Shown here: one piece after another, positions 8,817 through 16,744 of the stretch
Layout of the letters: each line of letters starts with the position of its first letter
How positions within the stretch are numbered: the first letter of the stretch is position 1
Position numbers and translations under genes: made by a program
Origin: Chitinivibrionales bacterium
GTDB lineage: Bacteria > Fibrobacterota > Chitinivibrionia > Chitinivibrionales > WJKA01
DNA: 64,000 bases
Reading direction: 5' to 3'
NCBI GenBank assembly: GCA_014728295.1
Contig: WJLW01000051.1
Coordinates: 1 to 64,000 of the forward strand
Notes under the pieces: generated by a model
Databases searched by the model: none
What the model was told of the DNA's origin: nothing
The model's input: only the letters and a program-made list of their open reading frames with translations

Positions 8817-9953
8817 ATGAAAATATTTCTTGATACAACTTATCTTGAGTATGGTTCAGATTTGCGAGGTGTGGCGCAGGTGGTATATCAGTTTATTAGG
8901 TTATGTTTGACAGCATCTTTCGGAGAAAATCTTTTCTTTATCGCAACTAAGCCAGTTAAAAGCATTCTTTCTCAACGGTTTTCAATTCCGGAAAAACGTA
9001 TTATGCTCGTGTCTCGTATTCCTATTTTATTTAACTCAGATAGGTTTCATGGCTTTTTGTGTGATTGGCGATATAGGAATATTTCAAAAATTGCCGATTT
9101 GATAATTCATCCTGAGTTTAGAACGGTATTAAATTGTGCTGTAAATCAAGTAGTTCTTTTTCATGATTTTATGCACTTTGAAAAGCCATCTTTGGGTGGT
9201 GAGAAAAAAATAAGCAGAAGATTAGTCTATTATCATAAAATGAGAAGAGCGGTGCGAGCGAAATATAAAATTGCGAATAGTTACTATACTAAAAAAATGG
9301 CACTGATAAGATTTCCCTATCTGCTTCCGGAATCAATTACTGTACTTCATCTGGGAGCAAGATTCATTGGCAATACTTGCACTAGACGAAGCCCAAGACC
9401 GCTAAACCCAAATGCACAATTTCTTTACGTTGGGTCAATAGAAGAAAGGAAGAACGTGCTAAATATGATAAGTAAGTTGGATGTAGTTCTTCCAAATAAA
9501 AACTCAGAACTTCATTTAGTTGGAAAGATAACCGCTACCGAAAGGAAGAAACTAAATCACGTCATAAATCAATTTAATATGCAAAACAATGTGATTATAC
9601 ATGGACTTGTGAGTGATGGTGAGCTGGTAAGACTATATGCAGATGCACATTTCTTTTTGTTTCCAAGTTTAATTGAAGGATTTGGTTTGCCAATAATAGA
9701 GGCTATGAGCTTCGGCAAAATAGTATTCGCATTTAATAATTCAACAATTAAGGAAATTGGGGAAAAAGCAGTGGTATTAGCTGAGAATTATGATTTTGCA
9801 AGCTGGGGCAAAGAAATTATAAATTTCTTAAATAACCGGAATGAATATAAGAAAAAGGCTGAACTGTCAAAAAAGCAGGCTGCAAAATTTTCGGAAAGTG
9901 CAATGTTTGCAAGGTATCAAAAGTATTTTTCAAAAATAATCGCAAGTTTATAA
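8817..9953 (+). CDS. Glycosyltransferase, family GT4
   Basis: A 378-residue GT-B enzyme, last forward gene of the island. Its N-terminus (MKIFLDTTYLEYGSDLRGVA) is of the WbpX/mannosyltransferase-like type, in which the first strand is followed by an S/TxxxRGIxR-like loop. It also has LYVGSIEERKNVLNMI at the hinge and EGFGLPIIE (E-x7-E) with GKIVFAFNNSTIKEI in the donor domain. It faces a convergent reverse-strand gene with 73 AT-rich bases between them; no clear terminator is visible there. Donor unknown. AT-rich composition as for the rest of the island. Confidence 0.88.
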   Translation: MKIFLDTTYLEYGSDLRGVAQVVYQFIRLCLTASFGENLFFIATKPVKSILSQRFSIPEKRIMLVSRIPILFNSDRFHGFLCDWRYRNISKIADLIIHPEFRTVLNCAVNQVVLFHDFMHFEKPSLGGEKKISRRLVYYHKMRRAVRAKYKIANSYYTKKMALIRFPYLLPESITVLHLGARFIGNTCTRRSPRPLNPNAQFLYVGSIEERKNVLNMISKLDVVLPNKNSELHLVGKITATERKKLNHVINQFNMQNNVIIHGLVSDGELVRLYADAHFFLFPSLIEGFGLPIIEAMSFGKIVFAFNNSTIKEIGEKAVVLAENYDFASWGKEIINFLNNRNEYKKKAELSKKQAAKFSESAMFARYQKYFSKIIASL

Positions 9954-10026
9954 GATGGAGTTATTGAAATTACAGTAAGAAGAAAGCAGCAATAAATAAA
10001 AAAGCATGTATTTATTTATTCTGAAA

Positions 10027-11319
10027 TCATTTGTCAGTATTCTCAAAAAATGCTTTTTCAGGAATGTGAGATGAGTTAACTTCAGAGGTGAATCTTAATG
10101 ATTCAATTGCTTTCTTGCCAATCTTGCCAAACCAGCATGCATGATAGCCCAAGCAATGTGATTTAAAGCGGAGCGATGCATTATGCCACTCAATGCCTTG
10201 CTTTTGGGAGGAGGGAGAGTTGAAATTGTCAAAGGAATAGATTGTATGTGCATATAGGAATTTAAAGCCATGACTGCTAAAGAGCCTAAATGTCTCAGTT
10301 TCATCGTATTTTAGAGTTTCGTTGATTTTTGTCTTATTAAAATATTCCCAGGGAATTAAAATTGTATTGTCCTTGAATATTTTTTTTTGTTGCTCGCTAA
10401 GTCCCGGGAGGCTAATAATACCTGGCGTAAATTTAACAACGCGCTTTGATCCTAAAAATGTGACTAGTTTAGTATGATAATCAAAGATTCCTTTGCCGTT
10501 TTGCTGAGGGTCCCAGATATCAGCCCAGAGCATTATTTTAATATTAGAGTTTAAATTTCTATGCAACAGATGGATCTTTTTAAACAAGGAAAGCACTATT
10601 AGAGATTGGAAGGCGGAACTAGCTGTTTGGCTTTTTTTGATTTTATCTCTGATGTAGGCCCGGTCTGAAAATGAAAATTGGCGGTGGCTGTTATTTAGAA
10701 TGGCAAATCCCTTACCCCTGATTTTGCCATTCGGGACACCTCCAATTAAGCAATAGTTGTAGAAAAATGGCTCGTCTACTCCAAGATGAATAAACTCCAG
10801 GGGGTATTTGGCCTTCGAATTTCGATGTGCCCTTTTTAAAGTCCGTATTACGTCACAAAATGCTGAATCAACCCCCAATCTACTCCTCTCCTCTCCAACT
10901 AAAGATGGCATTCCGTATAATGAGATATCACCATTGCGGTTTTTGGCTTCAATAAGGTTCATTTCAAAATCAGGGTACTGCTTACCGAGCTCGCTCCAAG
11001 ATGAGCTATAGCAACTTATTAAACTAATACAGGGTATTAATCTCAATTCATGTTTTTCTGAAAGGATAAATGCTCGTTCGAATACTTCTTGCATCTTGCT
11101 TAATTTTTGAACTTTGAATAATGCGAATATGTAGTTGTATCCCATTTGTTTAACTATTGGCAAAAAATCGCTTTCATGCTTTGAAAGATTGCTAAACCAG
11201 TCAACGGAAGCAATTCTAATAGTATTATACTTCATAAGATTATAACCGGTCTTTGCCTCTATAACGGCCAAGTGAAATAGAATAATAACCAGTAAGATAG
11301 ATCTGAAGAATTTTCTCAT
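10027..11319 (-). CDS. Exported TIM-barrel protein, GH20-like
   Basis: A 430-residue protein with an N-terminal hydrophobic signal or anchor segment (RSILLVIILFHLAVIEA). The body resembles a glycoside hydrolase family 20 barrel: FIHLGVDEPFF recalls the H-x-G-x-D-E catalytic strand of beta-hexosaminidases, and KIMLWADIWD recalls a later barrel-strand tryptophan. Standard GH20 accessory domains are not obvious, so the similarity is distant. ATG 11319 is chosen over a TTG three bases earlier because GGAAGAG lies just upstream; it forms TGATG with the polymerase stop, so the two genes are coupled. A role in trimming or releasing the glycan made by this cluster is inference. It could also be a non-catalytic sugar-binding barrel. 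Confidence 0.55.
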   Translation of the reverse strand: MRKFFRSILLVIILFHLAVIEAKTGYNLMKYNTIRIASVDWFSNLSKHESDFLPIVKQMGYNYIFALFKVQKLSKMQEVFERAFILSEKHELRLIPCISLISCYSSSWSELGKQYPDFEMNLIEAKNRNGDISLYGMPSLVGEERSRLGVDSAFCDVIRTLKRAHRNSKAKYPLEFIHLGVDEPFFYNYCLIGGVPNGKIRGKGFAILNNSHRQFSFSDRAYIRDKIKKSQTASSAFQSLIVLSLFKKIHLLHRNLNSNIKIMLWADIWDPQQNGKGIFDYHTKLVTFLGSKRVVKFTPGIISLPGLSEQQKKIFKDNTILIPWEYFNKTKINETLKYDETETFRLFSSHGFKFLYAHTIYSFDNFNSPSSQKQGIEWHNASLRFKSHCLGYHACWFGKIGKKAIESLRFTSEVNSSHIPEKAFFENTDK

Positions 11320-12743
11320 CAACTGCTCTTCCAGTTACTAATCAAGCTTTTTTTGTTATCCCTTAGCACGATGGTTAGAATGAAAATATAGAATAGCCAA
11401 AGAACACCAAACGATTTCTGAAACCAGAATGTTTCCTGGGTAAAGCTTGAACCAAACATCGCAATTGTTGCGTAAAAAAGTGAATTGTTGTATTTCGATT
11501 TTGATGGGTGCGGCCATAGTTGGTGGAGCAGTAAAATGGCTAAAGCTATAAAAATGACTAGACCTATAATACCTGTTTCACACAATACGTGAAGAAAATT
11601 ATTATGGGCACCGCTATTAAAGTTTAAGCCTAGCCAAAGATAATCCATGTTCTGATGGTACATATAAGTTCCAATACCAAAGCCAAGCAGTTTTTGCAGC
11701 CAGTTTGAATTGAAAAAGTAGATAATTGCATTTCGCCAGATAAAAAATCTAGAAGCGGAGCTAATATCCATGCCTCCAGTCTCAGCACTATTAACAGTCA
11801 TGGATATAAGTGAGCCAAGCGGAGAAAAAATTAGCAGGGAAAATACTGCTAAGACTAAAGCCAAAATGAAGAAGAGGTATTGAATGTTTAGTTTAAAATT
11901 AATTAGTATTAAAATGGTTAAAGATAAGGCCAAGCCAGTAATGCTGCTTCTACTCCCGCTGAATATAAGTGTCAAAATTAAAACTATAAGCATAGCTAAA
12001 AATCTTATCTTATCTTTAGTATCGGTGCATTTTAAAAATTTTTCTGTTGTAAGGAATATTGGTATTAAAAGAAAGGTACCAAGTACACTATGATGGGGCG
12101 CCAAAGTACCAGAAATGTCACTTCTCGCATAGAATAAAGTCGTGTATTCAAGAGTGTGCATCTGAATGAGCGCGGCAAAGAATTGAAGGACGGAACCCCA
12201 AATGATGATTCTTACTACATTTTCAAGATTTATTTCGCTGTTATCATCAGAGAAAACGAATAAAGCTACTAAAATTTGGGAAAAACGGTACAAGTACCAA
12301 ATGCTTGATGCCCACATCTTATAATGCTTGTACGTTGGCAAATTAATTAGCATAGAGATTATCGCAATAACGAATAATAATGTGTGTATTGTGATGACAC
12401 GTTTATTCGGTTTAAAATTTGTTGTTCTTACACCATTAACAACAAAGTTCCCAAAGTACGAAAGGAGAAAAATAGGAAAAAGAATGTCGCTAAGAACGAC
12501 TCTAATGTTGAGCTTTTCTAGTAATGGATATTGATAAAAGAAAGATAAAATGAAAATATACCAGATATACTTAGGAAACACAATTATTAAAGCCATTATA
12601 ATTGCTAAGAATGGAAGCAACAAAGGGAATAGCATGTTTATGCTGCTTAGATATAAAATTAAGATTGCATACAGAAAAAAGAAAAATTGCAGCTTGATAA
12701 ATTTATATTTTTTTAACGGCAGAAATGAATTCATTAAATCCAT
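11319..12743 (-). CDS. O-antigen polymerase/ligase family membrane protein (Wzy/WaaL-like)
   Basis: A 474-residue polytopic inner-membrane protein with roughly 12 hydrophobic segments. A large external loop near residues 330-400 carries GFGIGTYMYHQ and then GAHNNFLHVLCETGIIGLVI; the HN-x2-L-x3-x-E-x-G pattern is the hallmark of the Wzy_C/O-antigen-ligase family. Members either polymerise repeat units on undecaprenyl-PP or ligate glycan to lipid A core or protein, and sequence alone does not separate the two. Next to Wzz, polymerase is the more likely role. The start overlaps the wzz-like gene by 41 bases; an ATG nine bases later (12734) is an alternative. Confidence 0.85.
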   Translation of the reverse strand: MDLMNSFLPLKKYKFIKLQFFFFLYAILILYLSSINMLFPLLLPFLAIIMALIIVFPKYIWYIFILSFFYQYPLLEKLNIRVVLSDILFPIFLLSYFGNFVVNGVRTTNFKPNKRVITIHTLLFVIAIISMLINLPTYKHYKMWASSIWYLYRFSQILVALFVFSDDNSEINLENVVRIIIWGSVLQFFAALIQMHTLEYTTLFYARSDISGTLAPHHSVLGTFLLIPIFLTTEKFLKCTDTKDKIRFLAMLIVLILTLIFSGSRSSITGLALSLTILILINFKLNIQYLFFILALVLAVFSLLIFSPLGSLISMTVNSAETGGMDISSASRFFIWRNAIIYFFNSNWLQKLLGFGIGTYMYHQNMDYLWLGLNFNSGAHNNFLHVLCETGIIGLVIFIALAILLLHQLWPHPSKSKYNNSLFYATIAMFGSSFTQETFWFQKSFGVLWLFYIFILTIVLRDNKKSLISNWKSS

Positions 12744-13872
12744 CGAGTTTGGATAGATACACTTTATAAAATTGATAAGAAAGCATAGCTAAACATACAA
12801 ACATCATATATGCACTAGCAATGCTTAAAACAATAACAGATCTTTTCGGTCTTGCTTTGTATTCGGCAATATAAGGAGTTTGTATTATTGATAGAGTAGA
12901 GATATTGTTTGCCTCTTTCAGTTTCGCTTCCTCCAGCTGCTGAGATAGCAATAATATCAGTTTGTTTTGAACCTCAACATCTCTATAGTAATCAGATAGT
13001 TTTTTTGATAGAATCGCCGATTGTTCTAAACTCACTAATATGTCAGCATTTTCGTGGGTTTCAAATTCCTCTAACTTTCTTTTTAAAATTTTATTTTCTT
13101 TTTCAAGTTTATTTAGTGAGAAATGATTAACGTAGTGGCTACGAAGCATTTGAATTGTTACTTCATTTGCAAGTATTTTCGACTTCAATTCGCCGTAGGA
13201 CTCCATGGTTAGTTTGAGTTGTTTAGAAACATCAAAAGCTTTGTGTTTTTTCTGAAATTTATTTAGTTTCTTGTGTAATTCATTTAACTTTACCTTATTT
13301 TCTGCAAGTTGTTGTTCAATAAACAACCTATTGTTTCTTCCTCTTTTTGAGCTTATATGCTTTATGGTAGAATCAATTAAATTAAAGCAGTGCCAAACTA
13401 TTTCGTATGCTGTGTCGGGTGAAGAGTGGAAAGCGCTAATTGAATAGGAAACCGGTGTACTATAACCAAGATTCCCCTTTTCTGTAACATTAAAAGAAAG
13501 GTTTTTGTTGAGTTCCTTGATGGCAAACTCAAGTTTGTTAGGACTATTTGCTAATTCATATTTCCTAACTAAATCGAATTTCTCTATTATGTCTTTTTTC
13601 ACATCCTTGCTTTCAAAAATACTTAAAACATGCTCTGGCATTATATCTTGTTTCGAAAGACTGCCAAGGCTAAAATTTGATAGCATATTTAAAGAGGGCA
13701 ATTCGTTAACAGGTGGAAGGAAAACAATTGAAGAAGAAAACTGAATCTCAACAAAGTAAAGCGCATAAATTAGTGCTATTGCGCATATAAATATGAAGTT
13801 GCCAATAATTAATTTTTTCTTTCTAATTAGCAGAAGAAAATACCCGGCAATATTATAATTGTTTTCTTTCAA
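12703..13872 (-). CDS. Wzz-type polysaccharide co-polymerase (chain-length regulator)
   Basis: A 389-residue protein with the Wzz/PCP layout. A cytoplasmic start is followed by a first membrane helix at about residues 19-38, a long periplasmic part rich in coiled coil (about 165-320), and a second membrane helix at about 347-370, preceded by an EYKARPKRSV segment like the Pro-rich motif of the family. It should set the modal length of the polymer made by the overlapping Wzy-like gene. There is no C-terminal tyrosine-kinase domain, so it is of the kinase-free type. It is the first island gene on this strand and lies 105 bases downstream of pyrF on the same strand, so read-through from pyrF is possible. 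Confidence 0.85.
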   Translation of the reverse strand: MKENNYNIAGYFLLLIRKKKLIIGNFIFICAIALIYALYFVEIQFSSSIVFLPPVNELPSLNMLSNFSLGSLSKQDIMPEHVLSIFESKDVKKDIIEKFDLVRKYELANSPNKLEFAIKELNKNLSFNVTEKGNLGYSTPVSYSISAFHSSPDTAYEIVWHCFNLIDSTIKHISSKRGRNNRLFIEQQLAENKVKLNELHKKLNKFQKKHKAFDVSKQLKLTMESYGELKSKILANEVTIQMLRSHYVNHFSLNKLEKENKILKRKLEEFETHENADILVSLEQSAILSKKLSDYYRDVEVQNKLILLLSQQLEEAKLKEANNISTLSIIQTPYIAEYKARPKRSVIVLSIASAYMMFVCLAMLSYQFYKVYLSKLDGFNEFISAVKKI

Positions 13873-13977
13873 CCGTTTTTCCTTTTACAAGGGTGAGTTA
13901 TTTCTGCATTACCTGAATTGAAGTATACTAAGGTAATATAAAAGCTGCTTATATTAATTAAAAAATATATTGCTACG

Positions 13978-14691
13978 CTATTTATTATATAAAATGGCGA
14001 AAATACGCTTTAAAAATCGGTGCTTGTTCTGTGCTTGCACTAGACCCCTCCCCACCACCAGCAATGTGGCTCCTGCTTTCACGGCTTCGTCCGGCGTCGC
14101 CACTCGTTTCTGATCACCGGCGCCCTCATCCGGCAGACGAATTCCCGGTGTGACTAATTCAAAATGTTCGGGGGTGTGGGGTGTTACATGCGGGAGATCA
14201 ACGGCGGAGCAAACGATTCCATCCATGTTTGCATCGACGGCAAGTTTTGTCAGGTGCACGACCTGCTCTGGCAGATTTCTTTCGACTCCAAGGTCGTGCC
14301 TGAGAGTTTTTTCATCGATACTGGTGAGCACGGTTACGCCGAGCAATTTTGGTGGATTGGGGGCTTTTTCGGCTGCTTCAGCGGCTGCTTCGAGCATGGC
14401 TTTGCCGCCGGATGTGTGAATGGTGAGGTAATCGATAGTGTGGCTGCATGCTGCGGTGACGGCTTTGGCGACGGTGTTGGGTATATCGTGCAATTTGAGG
14501 TCCAGGAAAATTTTGCCGTTTACTTCTCTGATGATGTCGAGTATCGGCGGGCCAAAGCGGACAAATTGTTCGAGGCCGATTTTATAGACGCCGACGTACT
14601 CTTTAATTTCGTTTACGAGGGCGGATAATTGTGTCTTGTCGCTGATGTTATCGAGTGCGACGCAGAGGTGATCTCTGGGTTGTTTGGGCAT
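13978..14691 (-). CDS. pyrF: Orotidine 5'-phosphate decarboxylase
   Basis: Catalyses OMP to UMP, the last step of de novo pyrimidine synthesis, in the cytoplasm. The substrate-binding LCVALDN start, the catalytic FLDLKLHDIPNTV motif (D-x-K-x2-D) and the C-terminal VVGRGLV phosphate loop are all present. The start at ATG 14691 (MPKQPRDHL) gives 237 residues, close to the usual 230-245; an upstream in-frame ATG at 14736 would add an AT-rich, non-conserved 15 residues. It is divergent from pyrK-pyrD with 185 bases between. Its last codons lie in abruptly AT-rich sequence, marking the right boundary of the glycan island. Confidence 0.95.
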   Translation of the reverse strand: MPKQPRDHLCVALDNISDKTQLSALVNEIKEYVGVYKIGLEQFVRFGPPILDIIREVNGKIFLDLKLHDIPNTVAKAVTAACSHTIDYLTIHTSGGKAMLEAAAEAAEKAPNPPKLLGVTVLTSIDEKTLRHDLGVERNLPEQVVHLTKLAVDANMDGIVCSAVDLPHVTPHTPEHFELVTPGIRLPDEGAGDQKRVATPDEAVKAGATLLVVGRGLVQAQNKHRFLKRIFAILYNK

Positions 14692-14876
14692 GATATTGTT
14701 CTGATTTCGTATAAAAATAATTGATAGATTATACATGATTCATGTCGGGGCGGTCAAGGGGGCACGACTATGAGAGGGGGCGAGTTGGCGACGGGGCGAG
14801 CAATTCGTCGCGTCGTTGTCTCCGCTTGCCGGGATCGTCCACTCGTTCCCACCGCGGCATTTTCTATTTTAAGGAT

Positions 14877-15656
14877 ATGAAGCAACTTCAAGCCAAAACA
14901 ATTTCAAACGTTTATATAACCTCCGATTTCAAGAAGCTAACGTTCGACTGGCCGCAGGAGGCCGGAATTCCAAGGCCGGGGCAGTTTGTAACGATTCGGG
15001 CGGCGCAGGCATCTTCGCCATTGCTCAGGCGCCCGTTTGCGTTTTCGCAGTATGATAGTCAGTATCATTACGCTTCGATGATTTATCAGGTTCGGGGGCC
15101 GTCGACGGAGTTGATTGCGGGGAAGTCTTCGGGCGATATGATCGATATCGTCGGTGCGCTGGGTAACTGGTTCGAGCCATCGGGCAGGGGGAAGAGGCAT
15201 ATGTTGATCGCCGGGGGAGTGGGGCTGGGGCCGATGCTTTTTTATGCATATGATCTGGTAGCTAACAATTACGACTATTTGCTGGTTTTTGGATGCAGGG
15301 AGAGTACCCAGGTGCCTGCTTCGGTGACGTTTGAGGATCTTGAAAAAAAGGTAATTTGCACAGATGACGGCAGCGATGGATTCAAGGGGACGACGGTTGA
15401 CTATTTGAAGACGCTGCCCGATGAGGTGATTGCCCGCTCGGTGTTGTATGCCTGTGGTCCCGAACCAATGTTGAAAGCATGTCATCACTTCGCCCTGGAG
15501 CGGGGTGTCGATTGCTACGTATCGATGGAGCAGACGATGGCGTGTGGAGTTGGTGCATGCATGGGGTGCACGGTCAAGCATGCGAGTGAGCATCATTATG
15601 CCAGAGTCTGCACGGACGGGCCAATTTTCAACAGCAGGGAGATTGTATGGACCTGA
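14877..15656 (+). CDS. pyrK: Dihydroorotate dehydrogenase electron-transfer subunit
   Basis: The PyrK flavoprotein of class 1B dihydroorotate dehydrogenase passes electrons from PyrD to NAD+ through FAD and a [2Fe-2S] cluster. Visible are the FAD-binding LLRRPFAFS motif, the NAD-binding GGVGLGPM and YACGPEPML segments, and a C-terminal cysteine cluster CGVGACMGC followed by a further Cys (ARVC). ATG 14877 gives 259 residues. The frame is open back to 14742 but the extra 45 residues are Arg/Ser/Gly-rich with no family match, so I reject them. The stop lies 10 bases inside pyrD, so the two subunits are co-translated, as expected for an obligate complex. Confidence 0.93.
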   Translation: MKQLQAKTISNVYITSDFKKLTFDWPQEAGIPRPGQFVTIRAAQASSPLLRRPFAFSQYDSQYHYASMIYQVRGPSTELIAGKSSGDMIDIVGALGNWFEPSGRGKRHMLIAGGVGLGPMLFYAYDLVANNYDYLLVFGCRESTQVPASVTFEDLEKKVICTDDGSDGFKGTTVDYLKTLPDEVIARSVLYACGPEPMLKACHHFALERGVDCYVSMEQTMACGVGACMGCTVKHASEHHYARVCTDGPIFNSREIVWT

Positions 15657-16555
15657 GCGTAGCAGTCGGAGCGGCGCAATTGCCCAATCCGGTTGGCGTT
15701 GCTTCAGGGACGTTCGGGTATGGCAGTGAATACGAGAAGCTGGTAAATCTCCAGAAGGTCGGCGCGCTGTTTACCAAAGCAGTGACGCTGGAGCCGCGGC
15801 CGGGTAATGATATCCCGCGTATCATCGAAACGCCTTCGGGTCTGATCAATTCGATAGGACTGGCAAATGTCGGAGTGGATCGGTTTGTCAAGGAGAAGAT
15901 TCCCTTTTTGTCGCAATTGCCCTGTGCGATTATTCCGAATGTTGCCGGGTCGAGTGAGGCAGACTACCTCAAAGTAGTAGCAACACTCGAACATATTGAT
16001 GATATCTGGGGGTATGAGATAAACTTGTCCTGCCCGAATGTGCAATGCGGCGGTATGGCGATCGGCACGGATCCGGCTCAGGTCGAGCATTTGACCGCCA
16101 AGTTGCGCGCGATCACTCCAAAGCCGGTGATCGTCAAATTGACGCCGAATGTTACCGACATCGCCGTGATTGCCAAAGCGGCCGAGCGTGGGGGGGCGGA
16201 TGCGGTATCCTGCATCAATACACTGGTCGGTATGGTGATTGATATCCATAAAAAGCGCCCGGTTATCGCATCCGGCACGGGTGGACTTTCCGGGCCGGCA
16301 ATCCGTCCGGTAGGGGTCGCCATGACCTATCGCACCAGTCAGGCCATTGACATACCGGTAATCGGCATCGGCGGTATCATGACTGCCGAGGATGCAATCC
16401 AGTATTTCCTCGCCGGAGCATCCGCCATCCAGGTGGGTACCGGAACGTTCGTCGATCCGGGATGCATCGAATCGATTCTGGCGGGAATCATCGATTATTG
16501 CGAAAAAGAAAACCTGCACTCAATTTCGGATTTCGGAAAAATAGCAATCACTTGA
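15647..16555 (+). CDS. pyrD: Dihydroorotate dehydrogenase, class 1B catalytic subunit
   Basis: The FMN enzyme that oxidises dihydroorotate to orotate. Class 1B signatures are present: NPVGVASGTFGYG near the start, FTKAVTLEPRPGN, and INLSCPNVQCGG, which holds the class 1 catalytic cysteine loop. IGIGGIM and GTGTFVDP provide the phosphate-binding strands. The length of 302 residues is normal. It overlaps pyrK by 10 bases. With pyrF divergent next to it, this is a pyrimidine-synthesis node, though the other pyr genes are not in the window. Confidence 0.95.
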   Translation: MDLSVAVGAAQLPNPVGVASGTFGYGSEYEKLVNLQKVGALFTKAVTLEPRPGNDIPRIIETPSGLINSIGLANVGVDRFVKEKIPFLSQLPCAIIPNVAGSSEADYLKVVATLEHIDDIWGYEINLSCPNVQCGGMAIGTDPAQVEHLTAKLRAITPKPVIVKLTPNVTDIAVIAKAAERGGADAVSCINTLVGMVIDIHKKRPVIASGTGGLSGPAIRPVGVAMTYRTSQAIDIPVIGIGGIMTAEDAIQYFLAGASAIQVGTGTFVDPGCIESILAGIIDYCEKENLHSISDFGKIAIT

Positions 16556-16744
16556 CGTTTTGTTTCTTCGTGCCTTCCATAGTGAGACTGATGCGGCTGG
16601 ACTCTCATTATAGTCGCCATGATGTGGCGTCCAAGCGGCCGATTCCGTCTTATCACACACCCAAAAGCCGAAATACATTATTTTAATAACTTTTACATTC
16701 ATCCGTACTACAGACAAAAGCCCTCCCGAAAGGTCACTATCTGA

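Noticed and set aside
14742-14876. N-terminal extension of pyrK
   Set aside because: The 45 added residues are Arg/Ser/Gly-rich, unlike any PyrK, and would consume the divergent promoter region with pyrF.
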